37,766 bases of DNA. Origin: a virus. Below, piece after piece: positions 8,400 through 16,329 of the stretch (its first letter is position 1; the number at the start of each line of letters is the position of its first letter). The position numbers and the translations under genes are program-made. Where the stretch lies: positions 1 to 37,766 of IMG/VR virus record IMGVR_UViG_3300031951_000521. The stretch is one strand, 5' to 3'. The notes beneath the pieces are model-generated. The model did not search any database. It was given only the letters and a program-made list of their open reading frames with translations, and was not told the DNA's origin.

Positions 8400-8890
8400 A
8401 ATCATTCAAACAACTGATGGATGAAAGATGTTGGCCTGGATATAAACCAGCGCCGGGTAAAAAAGCATATGCAAAAGGCTCATGCGTAAGAGAAGAGAGA
8501 GAAGGTGGTGCTGGTGGTGCAGATAATCCTGTATTCACAAAGCCGAAGATGATGAAGTTAAAAAAAGAAGATTATGAAGCCGATGATGGTCCACTTACAG
8601 AAGAACAATTAGAAGAAGTTGCAGCATGGCAGCGTAAAGAAGGTAAAAATCCAGAAGGTGGTTTGAATCAAAAAGGTGTTGAGTCATATCGTCGTGAAAA
8701 TCCTGGTTCAAAATTACAAACTGCTGTGACAACGAAACCAAGTAAACTAAAAGCAGGTTCTAAGGCAGCAAATCGTCGTAAGTCATTTTGCGCCAGAATG
8801 GGTGGGATGAAGCGTAGACTAACATCAGCAAAGACAGCACGTGATCCAGATTCACGTATTAATAAAGCATTGAGAAAGTGGAACTGCTAA
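8396..8890 (+). CDS. Small basic Cys-containing phage protein (DUF6321-like)
   Basis: A 164-residue protein with an ATGA overlap to the large fusion gene. It begins MKSFKQLMDE, again like a short capsid-targeting leader, followed by CWPGYKPAPGKKAYAKGSC. The C-terminal 40 residues (KSFCARMGGMKRR, then DPDSRINKALRKWNC) match a conserved tail I have seen in T4-like marine phages. The centre is charged and low in complexity. It has no predicted enzyme motif; Cys spacing could allow metal binding. It probably belongs with the virion or prohead proteins by position. Confidence 0.62.
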   Translation: MKSFKQLMDERCWPGYKPAPGKKAYAKGSCVREEREGGAGGADNPVFTKPKMMKLKKEDYEADDGPLTEEQLEEVAAWQRKEGKNPEGGLNQKGVESYRRENPGSKLQTAVTTKPSKLKAGSKAANRRKSFCARMGGMKRRLTSAKTARDPDSRINKALRKWNC

Positions 8891-10201
8891 GTGGCACAGT
8901 TTAGAACCGACTTACATAAGATAGATTCAGGACAAGTATTCACTCGTTATGAGGTGAATATGATGTCTGATCGTCTTACGCCATCTGGTACAATCACAGA
9001 TGCGTTTGGTCGTCTTCGTCTATCACAACCATTTACTCTTTTTGATAGTACACATCGCTTTGCTGATAACGGACTGTGGTCAACATCAAATACAGCAGGA
9101 AATAGTTCATATGCTTTTGTAAACAATCAAAGTATGATTGTGATGACTGTGGGAACTACAGCAAATGCTGAAGTCATTCGTGAAACAACAAGAGTGTTTT
9201 CATATCAACCAGGTAAGTCTTTGTTAATGATGTCGTCATTTGCTATGGAAACACCTAAAGCAAATGTTCGTCAGAGAGTTGGTTATTATGGCGCCGAAAA
9301 CGGTATCTATTTTGAGAATGAGGGTACAACAAACTATTTTGTGCTAAGAAGTAATACAACAGGAACAATTACAGAAACAAAAGTTGCACAAACAGATTGG
9401 AATATAGACAAGTTTGACGGCACGGGTTATTCATCTCAAAGTGGTGGTGCTGAACATACTGATGGCATTGATATAAGTAAAACAAATATTCTTTGGATGG
9501 ATGTTGAATGGCTTGGCGTTGGTGATGTTCGTTGTGGATTTGTGGTTGATGGTAAAATGGTTCCTGCCCACATATTTCACAATGATAATAAGAATTTGGT
9601 TCCTTATATGACAACGGCATCTTTACCGTTGCGTTATGAAATCAAGAACACAGATATTACAACAAGTAATTCCACACTCAAACAGATTTGTTCAACCGTT
9701 ATGTCTGAAGGTGGATATGAATTGCTTGGATCTCAGCAAGCCGTTCAGACACCAGTTACTAGCCCAATTGATTTGGCCGTTGCTGGAACATATTATAATC
9801 TCATTTCTTTGAGATTGAAATCGGATAGATTAGATGCGATTGTCATTATTACTGCACTATCTTTATTAGCATTAACTAACAACTCATATTATAACTGGCA
9901 ACTCAGGGCGGGTGGTACAACAACAGGTGGAACATGGGAAAGTGCAGGAGTTAATTCTGCTGTTGAATATAAATTAGATGCCGCAACAATTTCAGGTGGA
10001 AGAATATTAGCATCGGGCTTTACAACTTCTACTACACAAAGTTCTATACCAGTGGATATTCTTAGAGAAGCACTATTCAAATTTCAATTAGAAAGAAATG
10101 GATTGACCAATACACCCTTCGAACTCACATTATGCGTGGCAGCATCAGTTAATGGTTCTGATATCTACGCATCGATGGATTGGGAAGAAGTCACAAGATA
10201 A
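8891..10201 (+). CDS. Conserved T4-like phage virion structural protein
   Basis: The 436-residue protein starts with GTG directly after the previous stop. A later ATG at 8960 would remove conserved residues, so GTG is kept although no strong ribosome site is seen. The N-terminal block FTRYEVNMMSDRLTPSGT then ITDAFGRLRLSQP and FDSTHR is a signature of a structural protein family common in cyanophages and related myoviruses, beta-rich with many Thr, Ser and Gly. A YYGAENGIYFENEG segment follows. No enzyme motif is visible. It could be a head decoration, neck or fibre-associated protein; its exact place in the particle is unknown. Confidence 0.7.
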   Translation: MAQFRTDLHKIDSGQVFTRYEVNMMSDRLTPSGTITDAFGRLRLSQPFTLFDSTHRFADNGLWSTSNTAGNSSYAFVNNQSMIVMTVGTTANAEVIRETTRVFSYQPGKSLLMMSSFAMETPKANVRQRVGYYGAENGIYFENEGTTNYFVLRSNTTGTITETKVAQTDWNIDKFDGTGYSSQSGGAEHTDGIDISKTNILWMDVEWLGVGDVRCGFVVDGKMVPAHIFHNDNKNLVPYMTTASLPLRYEIKNTDITTSNSTLKQICSTVMSEGGYELLGSQQAVQTPVTSPIDLAVAGTYYNLISLRLKSDRLDAIVIITALSLLALTNNSYYNWQLRAGGTTTGGTWESAGVNSAVEYKLDAATISGGRILASGFTTSTTQSSIPVDILREALFKFQLERNGLTNTPFELTLCVAASVNGSDIYASMDWEEVTR

Positions 10202-10226
10202 CAAAAACTAAATCAGGAGAACTAAA

Positions 10227-11375
10227 ATGTCAATTTTCAATGACAAAGCACTGAAAAGTGTAGCAGAAGCAGCAGCAAAGGTTCTACAACAAGAACAACT
10301 AAAAGGCAATCAGCATAAAATTGATGCCAACAAAAATGGCAAAGTTGATGCTCACGACTTCAAACTTCTACGTGCTAAAAAAGATATGAAGAAAGAAGAA
10401 GTTGAGCAATTAGATGAAGTTGGTGATACACCAGCGGGCAGAAAAGCACTTGGTTCATATGTGACCAAAGCAATTGCCGACAAGACAAAAGATCGCACAA
10501 AAGGTCTGCGTAAGGCAACATCACGCATGTACAAAGATAACTTCTATGGCAAAAAGAACGAAGAAGTTGAAGCAACTGAACAAGAGCAACTGAACGAAGC
10601 ATTTCCAACTGTAGCAGATGCAAAGAAGCGCATGGATGCTGGTAAAACAGAACATGGCTCAGTCACAAAGACAGCAAAAGGTCTAGTTCACAAGCGTGAC
10701 TACAAAGATGACAATGATGAAGATGATGCACCGAAGAAAAAGGGTGGCTATGGTGCCCGTCAAAACTTTAAGCGTTCAACACGTGTGAACGAATCAACAT
10801 CATTCACAGAGATGCTTGAACTGTACAATGAGCATGGTCTGAAAGTGTTAGCACCAATTGAAACAGAAGAGATGGATATTGATGGTAGAATGATTGAAGT
10901 TATTGATGCAGATAAAGTAAACGGCGTTGTTGCAACAGAAATTGAAGAAGGTATTATGGATGTTGCAAAAGGTGCTGCTGGTGTGGTAAAGGATGTTATC
11001 TCAAAAGAGAGAGCATATCAAGCACAAAAACAACAAAAGGCTGGCGAAGTAATGAGCAAACTTCGTAAAGAAGAATCGTTGTCAGAAGAACCAACAAACG
11101 ATGAGTTCACAAAAGAGTATGAAGACCAAAAAGCAAGTTTTGAAGGCAAAAAGAAACAACCAAAAGTTGCAGCAGGTAAGACAACTGGTGTAAAAGAAAT
11201 GCCAGAAAGTGTTCAGCAAATTGAAGAACGTGAACTAACAAAAGGTGAAGCCAAGAAGAAAGAAGATTACGTAATGGGTATGAAGAAAGGTCTTTCTGGT
11301 TTCAAACAGCGTTATGGTGAACGTGCTAAGTCGGTAATGTATGCAACTGCAACGAAAATGGCCAAGAAGGACTAA
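10227..11375 (+). CDS. Modular charged virion-region protein with one EF-hand/dockerin-like loop
   Basis: The 382-residue protein is Lys/Glu-rich. Residues 33-45 (DANKNGKVDAHDF) form a canonical EF-hand or dockerin-type calcium loop with acidic or amide residues at positions 1, 3, 5, 9 and 12. Linkers EEVEQLDE (near 57) and EQEQLNE separate short helical modules such as LGSYVTKAI. The C-terminus (ELTKGEAKKKEDYVMG, then RYGERAKSVMYATATKMAKK) matches a tail seen repeatedly in T4-like marine phage proteins. GGAG at 10217-10220 serves ATG 10227. It may be a prohead core or internal head protein; calcium binding is predicted only from the motif. Confidence 0.62.
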   Translation: MSIFNDKALKSVAEAAAKVLQQEQLKGNQHKIDANKNGKVDAHDFKLLRAKKDMKKEEVEQLDEVGDTPAGRKALGSYVTKAIADKTKDRTKGLRKATSRMYKDNFYGKKNEEVEATEQEQLNEAFPTVADAKKRMDAGKTEHGSVTKTAKGLVHKRDYKDDNDEDDAPKKKGGYGARQNFKRSTRVNESTSFTEMLELYNEHGLKVLAPIETEEMDIDGRMIEVIDADKVNGVVATEIEEGIMDVAKGAAGVVKDVISKERAYQAQKQQKAGEVMSKLRKEESLSEEPTNDEFTKEYEDQKASFEGKKKQPKVAAGKTTGVKEMPESVQQIEERELTKGEAKKKEDYVMGMKKGLSGFKQRYGERAKSVMYATATKMAKKD

Positions 11376-11377
11376 TC

Positions 11378-12997
11378 ATGTCAGTCGCAGATAAATTACA
11401 TCAACGACAAATGGCTCTGCGTAAGAAGTCGGGACTACCACATCCCGACTATTACAAAGAGTTGGGTCATTCTTACGGTATTTCTGACGATAAAGAAAGA
11501 CTTGCGAAGCAATCTGAAATCAAAAAGAAATATAAAGTGGAAGAAGTTGAACAACTTGATGAGATGCCAGAGTCAAGCATGAAGACACGTGATGTTCATG
11601 CTCATCTTCGCAAATCAGGTTGGACATTGAAACGCACAGGTGGTGGCCATGATGTATATGGGCATCCAAAGTCAAAAGAACACATTGCTGTTCCAAGACA
11701 CAAGCAACTCAAAGCACCACTGATTCGTGGTATCATGAAAGCATCAAGAGTTTCTGAAGAAACAGAGATTGATGAACAATTAGAAAAGAAAGGACGATTT
11801 GTGTCTGGACCAGTTAAAAAACCATATAAGTCTTCTACGATTGTTACACCAATTAAAGAAGCAAAAGATGCACGTGAGTATGATTATGAAGGTGATATGG
11901 CGATGTCACAAATTCGTTCACTGATGTTCAATGCACAAGACATGATGGACTTGATGGAAGAAAACACAAATCTGCCAGAATGGGTTCAATCAAAGATTAC
12001 ACTTGCTGAAGATTATATCTCTACAGCAGCCAACTATCTGCGTGGTGAACTGAATGAAGAAGTTAAACGATATGTTCCTTCACCACACGGCACTCCTGTT
12101 CCTAAGAAACCAAAAGGTGAATACGAACGCAAGGTTGATAAGTATTTAAAAAAGAAATACAACAAAGAAGAAGTTGAACTCACTGAAGGTCGCCCATCAC
12201 AGCGCCATCCACTAGAAGGTCATGAGTATCATAAGAAGACGAATGCTGAATTGGAATATATTGCCAAAGATGCCCATAAAGCAGCAGAAGCAATGAAGAG
12301 CCATAATACAACAGCAGAAAACAAATATCGTGATCAAGCAAACGATTCTGCAACAGTAAGATACTTCCGTCAAAAGAGTGGTATGCCCGACTGGTACAAA
12401 AAGAAGTATGGTCATGTCAAAGAAGAGACTGAACAACTTGATGAACTTTCGCCTGCACTTTTGGATCGTGCTGCAAAAATAGCCACAAAAAAAGGAAAAG
12501 ACGCCAGATCAAAAGGACATGATGAAGCGGGTGATGAACATCTGGGTCAGGCAGTTAGATTGAGAAGTGGTTATCATAGTGCAGTAGAAAGAGACAGAAA
12601 AAAGGCTTCAATGGCATCTATGTCACCAGTTAAACAAAGAAAATACACACAGAGTCAAAAAAGAGCAATGGGTGAAGATGTTGAATATCTTGAAGAAAAG
12701 AATGTGCCTACATCACCTGAGAAGTGGGCGCAGGCTAAAGCACAAGCAAAATCTAAGTTTGATGTATATCCTTCAGCATATGCTAACGGTTGGGCTGCGA
12801 AGAAATACAAAGAAATGGGTGGTGGTTGGAAGTCTGTGAGTGAAAACACTGACGATCCAAGCGCAGCAGCAAGAACTCTATCACGCAAGGCTCAGATTGT
12901 TAGAGATGCCGCAAAGGGCAAAAAACAAGAACAAGAACAGGCATCGGATAAGTTTCAAAAAGACCCCGAATTGTCTAGCGATATACAGAAAACATAA
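11378..12997 (+). CDS. Multi-module virion-region protein containing a HicA-like domain
   Basis: The 539-residue protein is a string of short modules. Residues about 68-125 have the layout of the HicA/YcfA double-stranded-RNA-binding toxin fold: MKTRDVHAHLRKSGW, RTGGGHDVYGHP with the presumed catalytic His (91), HIAVPRH, and the closing helix LIRGIMKASRV. Before it lies a module with LRKKSGLPHPDYY. Further modules are separated by linkers EEVEQLDE, EETEIDEQLE, EEVELTEG and EETEQLDEL. The C-terminal part contains YANGWAAKKYKEMGGGW, common in related phages. No HicB partner is adjacent. It follows the previous gene after two bases. Likely late and particle-associated; HicA activity is inferred from the motif only. 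Confidence 0.65.
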   Translation: MSVADKLHQRQMALRKKSGLPHPDYYKELGHSYGISDDKERLAKQSEIKKKYKVEEVEQLDEMPESSMKTRDVHAHLRKSGWTLKRTGGGHDVYGHPKSKEHIAVPRHKQLKAPLIRGIMKASRVSEETEIDEQLEKKGRFVSGPVKKPYKSSTIVTPIKEAKDAREYDYEGDMAMSQIRSLMFNAQDMMDLMEENTNLPEWVQSKITLAEDYISTAANYLRGELNEEVKRYVPSPHGTPVPKKPKGEYERKVDKYLKKKYNKEEVELTEGRPSQRHPLEGHEYHKKTNAELEYIAKDAHKAAEAMKSHNTTAENKYRDQANDSATVRYFRQKSGMPDWYKKKYGHVKEETEQLDELSPALLDRAAKIATKKGKDARSKGHDEAGDEHLGQAVRLRSGYHSAVERDRKKASMASMSPVKQRKYTQSQKRAMGEDVEYLEEKNVPTSPEKWAQAKAQAKSKFDVYPSAYANGWAAKKYKEMGGGWKSVSENTDDPSAAARTLSRKAQIVRDAAKGKKQEQEQASDKFQKDPELSSDIQKT

Positions 12998-13000
12998 ATA
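12993..13000 (+). promoter_or_regulatory. T4-type late promoter octamer
   Basis: CATAAATA sits at the end of the modular gene, 28 bases before the next start at 13029, with AGGAG at 13018-13022 in between. The TAAATA core and the location before a structural gene fit a T4-type late promoter. Confidence 0.6.
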
Positions 13001-13028
13001 ACTAATCAAAGATTTATAGGAGAAAAAC

Positions 13029-13607
13029 ATGTCACTTTGGGGAAATGTAGACGCATCTAACAATGCTCCAAACTTTTCAGGTCTGACTGGCTATGATACA
13101 TCAACTACTGGTGAAAGCCTGGCTAATTCACAGCCTTCATCAGTATTTGGCAACACATATATGAGTGCCACTCGTACTAACGTAGAGTTTGGTGTATTTG
13201 GTATTGATACGACAGAAGAAGGTCTAATCACTGACGGTACACCAACACACGCTGGTTGGGTAGCACGTACAAAAGGCGCAGGTGGAATTGATTCGGTCGC
13301 AGCAAATACTAATGCTGTAGGTCCAGCAGCAACAGCCTGCACATATACACTGATATTGTCTGGTGGTGGTACAAACAATACCTCTGCACAAGTCAGTGTA
13401 ACAACGGCTGCTACTGGTAGGATTACAGCAGTCACAGTTACGAACGCTGGTTTGTACACAGGTACACCAACAGCAAACACATTCGGTAACACAGCATTCA
13501 CCTTTACAATGGGCGGTCGTAACGGTCGTACCACATTTGAAACTCTAGTAGCAATGGGTTCAATGGAAGGTGATGCATCCGATGACGCTATCGCACCTGA
13601 CGCTTAA
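13029..13607 (+). CDS. Small phage structural protein (MSLWGN family)
   Basis: A 192-residue Gly/Thr/Ala-rich protein starting MSLWGNVDASN. The combination of MSLWGN at the start, HAGWVARTKGAGG in the middle and RNGRTTFETLVAMGSM near the end matches a small structural protein family I remember from T4-like marine phages. The protein ends in an acidic tail DASDDAIAPDA. It is preceded by its own late promoter octamer and a good ribosome site, and followed by a GC-rich hairpin, so it may be made in large amount as a single unit. Function within the virion is unknown. Confidence 0.68.
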   Translation: MSLWGNVDASNNAPNFSGLTGYDTSTTGESLANSQPSSVFGNTYMSATRTNVEFGVFGIDTTEEGLITDGTPTHAGWVARTKGAGGIDSVAANTNAVGPAATACTYTLILSGGGTNNTSAQVSVTTAATGRITAVTVTNAGLYTGTPTANTFGNTAFTFTMGGRNGRTTFETLVAMGSMEGDASDDAIAPDA

Positions 13608-13615
13608 TTGAAATA

Positions 13616-13637
13616 GAGGCTGCTTTCGGGCAGCCTC
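13616..13637 (+). terminator. GC-rich hairpin after the MSLWGN gene
   Basis: GAGGCTGC (13616-13623) pairs with GCAGCCTC (13630-13637) around the loop TTTCGG, a perfect 8-bp stem directly after a stop codon. The bases that follow (ATTGATTATG) lack a proper T run, so it may be a weak terminator or an RNA 3'-end stabiliser instead. The next gene starts eight bases beyond it. Confidence 0.5.
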
Positions 13638-13644
13638 ATTGATT

Positions 13645-14037
13645 ATGTCTTTTGAGAATCTAACCGATGACAATATAATGTTGTACGCAGCAAAGGCCTA
13701 TGATAGGCCTAATTGCGTTATGAGTGAATTCACTGAAGACATGAAGCGATTGAATTATCTCAAAAGATTATTCAGACGTTATTCTAAACATGGTGAAATG
13801 CGTGAGCGTCTGATACTCAATCATATTGTTGTTCTGTACAATATTTTTGGTCCTGAAGTATCAACAAGAATTATGTTTTATCATACCAATAAAGACGACT
13901 ATAGTATACTCAAAACATACTTGTTGTTTTTAAATCTCATGCCCGAAAAAGTTCGTGGCATCAACAATACAGACATTATATCATCAGAAATACCAGTTGA
14001 TATGAATGTCGCAGAGGTTCTCAGAAATCTAAAATGA
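13645..14037 (+). CDS. Conserved phage protein, DUF7207-like
   Basis: The 130-residue, mostly helical protein begins MSFENLTDDNIMLYAAKAYDRP and has ERLILNHIVVLYNIFGPE near the centre and LKTYLLFLNLMPEKVRG later. This pattern matches a small family that is widespread in T4-like phages next to structural genes. ATG 13645 is preferred to a TTG two codons earlier. It ends in a 4-base overlap with the next gene. The role is unknown. Confidence 0.6.
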   Translation: MSFENLTDDNIMLYAAKAYDRPNCVMSEFTEDMKRLNYLKRLFRRYSKHGEMRERLILNHIVVLYNIFGPEVSTRIMFYHTNKDDYSILKTYLLFLNLMPEKVRGINNTDIISSEIPVDMNVAEVLRNLK

Positions 14038-14762
14038 CAATCATCATTGGACCAGGCATAACAATAACAGGTGGTATTGATGTCAATGGTGGTATTGGTG
14101 TATTGCCCAGTGGTGTTTACACATTAGAAGTTGGAACGAAAGCACCCGTTCTTGGTGCTGGCGCACAAAGTCCTTTTCCTGCTTCTGGTTGGACATCTAT
14201 CATATCTGCAACAGGTGACGATGCTAACACAAATGTATCACTTCCTTTTACTTGGACATATAACAGCACTGGTTATACAAGTTTTTTCCCAAACTCAAAT
14301 TATTATGTAACATTTGGTTCTGGTTCAACTGTGTTCAATGGTTTAAGTGCAAGTAATCCAGCACTCAATAAAATCTTTTTTGCTGGTGCTGACAATTCTT
14401 GGCAAAGAGTATCTACAATTGCTTCAGGCACAGATTATAGAAGACTGCGTTGGGAAGGTACGGCATCAACATCAGGTACACCGGGCAGCCCTAACATGGT
14501 GTATGAATTGACATTCTTCAATCCAAGTTTGACTGCGGGTAATCCATGGCTTGAATTGCTTGTTGGTGTACAAGCAAGAGGAAACAACAATGTTGGTGTC
14601 ATTTCTGGTTTGTATAGTTCTACAGCGAAATTGACAGGTGGTGATTTGGGGCCATCAAATCGTGGCGTCACTGCCAATCAGAGTTATGTCATGGTAGGAA
14701 ATAGCACAGGAACATCGTGGACTGTATATACTGGCTATAATGTGGGTGGAACAGGGTACTAA
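14034..14762 (+). CDS. Gly/Thr/Ser-rich fibre- or surface-type virion protein
   Basis: A 242-residue protein starting MTIIIGPGITITGGIDV, a glycine-rich beta repeat typical of phage fibre or baseplate-associated proteins. The rest is beta-rich, low in charge, with many aromatic residues and Asn-Ser-Thr runs (WEGTASTSGTPGSPN; GNNNVGVISGLYSS), as expected of a trimeric or jelly-roll surface domain. No chaperone or enzymatic motif is seen. It overlaps the previous stop by four bases. It might contact the host surface, but there is no direct evidence. Confidence 0.5.
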   Translation: MTIIIGPGITITGGIDVNGGIGVLPSGVYTLEVGTKAPVLGAGAQSPFPASGWTSIISATGDDANTNVSLPFTWTYNSTGYTSFFPNSNYYVTFGSGSTVFNGLSASNPALNKIFFAGADNSWQRVSTIASGTDYRRLRWEGTASTSGTPGSPNMVYELTFFNPSLTAGNPWLELLVGVQARGNNNVGVISGLYSSTAKLTGGDLGPSNRGVTANQSYVMVGNSTGTSWTVYTGYNVGGTGY

Positions 14763-14765
14763 TCA

Positions 14766-14773
14766 CATAAATA
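14766..14773 (+). promoter_or_regulatory. Possible T4-type late promoter octamer
   Basis: CATAAATA lies five bases before ATG 14779. If used like a T4 late promoter, transcription would start at about the ATG, giving a nearly leaderless message, so it may serve the downstream lysis genes instead, or be coincidental. Confidence 0.35.
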
Positions 14774-14778
14774 AAACT

Positions 14779-15015
14779 ATGTCGAACGAATTTAAAAAAG
14801 AATGTGGCGCAGGTTATTATTGGTGTAGCACCGATAAAGTCTGCAAACCACTCAAAGAGGATGCTGGAGCCATGGGCGGTGCGCCCACTAACGCTGTGGG
14901 TGGTGGTGCAATTGCAGGTGTCGGCGTAGGACCACAAGGTGAACCCGGCGTGAAGAAACGTAAGACTGCAACATTCATTTCATTTATAAAGAGAAAGTCA
15001 AATGTGGCTTCTTAG
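14779..15015 (+). CDS. Small Cys-containing virion-region protein
   Basis: The 78-residue protein begins MSNEFKKECGAGYYWCSTDKVC, with three cysteines in an arrangement seen in short T4-like phage proteins. The middle is Gly/Ala-rich and the end reads KTATFISFIKRK, which resembles the end of the 900-residue fusion protein (SLITFKKR). The shared tail may be a common assembly or targeting signal. Its last 14 bases overlap the next gene. No function is known to me. Confidence 0.55.
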   Translation: MSNEFKKECGAGYYWCSTDKVCKPLKEDAGAMGGAPTNAVGGGAIAGVGVGPQGEPGVKKRKTATFISFIKRKSNVAS

Positions 15016-15439
15016 TTTTTTGCCATCGGGCTTTCTTTTATTCATCATCAACACTGTTTTAATCTGCGGTGCCGTTGGTGCCGTATTGGGTTTTTTAGGT
15101 AGTAGACTGCCATTTATTGGCAACTATGCAAACGTTATTAAATACGTTTCCATAGCATTACTTTGCATCGGTATATACTGGAAAGGAGGCTATAGCGTCG
15201 AGCAAGAATGGCGCCAAAGAGTGGCTGAATTAGAGGAGAAAATAAAAGATGCAGAAGCGAAATCACAGCAGACAAATGTTGTTATCGAAACGAAAATCCG
15301 AGAGAGAACAAAGAGAGTCGTTGAAAAACGAGAGATTGTTGTCCAAAAGATTAAAGAAGTGGAAAAAGTTATTGATGCAAAATGCGAACTTGATTCTAAC
15401 GTAGTAAGCATTTTGAACGAAGCAGCCAAGAAGCCATGA
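15002..15439 (+). CDS. Inner-membrane spanin candidate (i-spanin)
   Basis: The 145-residue protein has hydrophobic segments at about 4-30 and 44-62 and then a long charged coiled coil (VEQEWRQRVAELEEKIKDAE, later KRVVEKREIVVQKIKEVEKV). An N-terminal membrane anchor, a periplasmic coiled coil, and a following lipoprotein gene overlapping by four bases are the classic Rz/Rz1 layout. Two hydrophobic segments instead of one are unusual, because a C-terminal tail in the periplasm would then need the N-terminus outside. It should act after endolysin by fusing inner and outer membranes with the lipoprotein next door. Confidence 0.65.
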   Translation: MWLLSFLPSGFLLFIINTVLICGAVGAVLGFLGSRLPFIGNYANVIKYVSIALLCIGIYWKGGYSVEQEWRQRVAELEEKIKDAEAKSQQTNVVIETKIRERTKRVVEKREIVVQKIKEVEKVIDAKCELDSNVVSILNEAAKKP

Positions 15440-15696
15440 AAAAATTACTTATAGTTTTATTGATATCGGGCTGTAGTACAACAGTACCAGTGGCTCGCAA
15501 GTTTCCCGAAATGCCAGAATCATTAGGGAGACCTTGCCCGCCACTGACGCAAGTGCAAGAAGGAACGACCAAACTGAGTGAAGTGATTACGGTCGTATCT
15601 GATAACTACATGGAGTATCATAAGTGTAGTGACAAAGTTGACATGTGGATAGAATGGTATAGATTACAAAAGGAGATTTTTGATTCCGTAAAATAA
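15436..15696 (+). CDS. Outer-membrane lipoprotein spanin candidate (o-spanin)
   Basis: The 86-residue protein starts MKKLLIVLLISGCSTT: a short signal peptide with lipobox LISGC, cleaved before Cys13. The mature part is small, with a Pro-rich start (FPEMPESLGRPCPPL) as in many Rz1-like proteins, and then a short helix ending the sequence. The 4-base overlap with the coiled-coil membrane protein and the endolysin just downstream support an outer spanin. It would be anchored in the inner leaflet of the outer membrane. Confidence 0.7.
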   Translation: MKKLLIVLLISGCSTTVPVARKFPEMPESLGRPCPPLTQVQEGTTKLSEVITVVSDNYMEYHKCSDKVDMWIEWYRLQKEIFDSVK

Positions 15697-15711
15697 TACC
15701 TGAGGAAAAAC

Positions 15712-16329
15712 ATGGAACTCACAAAAGAACAATTAAAACAATTACTACCAAAGAACCCATACATTGACCAGTGGCACAAGGCGTTAAGCCAATTACTTCC
15801 AGATTATGAAATCAATACACCACAACGCATAGCATCGTTTATTGCTCAGTGCGCCCATGAGTCTGGTGGTTTTGTTTTTCTTACTGAAAACTTGAACTAC
15901 AAAGCAGAAAGTCTGATGAAGATATTCGGAAAATATTTTCCAGATATGGCAACTGCAAAAGCATACGAAAAGAAACCAGAAAAGATTGCAAATCGTATCT
16001 ATGCTGACCGCATGGGTAACGGCAACGAAGCATCTGGTGATGGATTCAAATATCGTGGTAGAGGACTCATTCAACTGACCGGCAAAACAAACTATACTTG
16101 GTTTGCCGCTTCATTAGAAATAACACCTGAAGAAGCAGCCGAATACACACAGACCTTTGAAGGCGCTGCACAGTCTGCATGTTGGTTTTGGGAAACAAAC
16201 AAACTCAATCAGTGGGCAGACAAAGGTGACATTCTTACAATGACCAAGAGAATCAATGGTGGCACCATAGGACTTGAAGATCGCAAGAAACATTATGAAC
16301 ATGCACTTCACGTTCTAGGAGTACACTAA
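15712..16329 (+). CDS. GH19 chitinase-type endolysin
   Basis: The 205-residue protein is a single-domain glycoside hydrolase family 19 enzyme. CAHESGGF (47-54) carries the proton-donor Glu50, YRGRGLIQLTGKTNY and NGGTIGLEDRKKHY are standard family blocks, and CWFWE lies between. It has no signal peptide, so it should depend on a holin to reach peptidoglycan. Phage GH19 enzymes cleave the beta-1,4 bond of the glycan strands, as known for the family. It sits between the spanin pair and several small membrane proteins. Ribosome site GAGG lies at 15702-15705. Confidence 0.9.
   Translation: MELTKEQLKQLLPKNPYIDQWHKALSQLLPDYEINTPQRIASFIAQCAHESGGFVFLTENLNYKAESLMKIFGKYFPDMATAKAYEKKPEKIANRIYADRMGNGNEASGDGFKYRGRGLIQLTGKTNYTWFAASLEITPEEAAEYTQTFEGAAQSACWFWETNKLNQWADKGDILTMTKRINGGTIGLEDRKKHYEHALHVLGVH

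Noticed and set aside
11579-11752. HicAB toxin-antitoxin system
   Set aside because: There is no HicB-like gene next to it, and the HicA-like part is an internal module of a large protein.
13091-13534. 147-residue open frame on the minus strand
   Set aside because: It is the shadow of the MSLWGN structural gene, which has a better start, ribosome site and family match; all supported genes in the window are on the plus strand.
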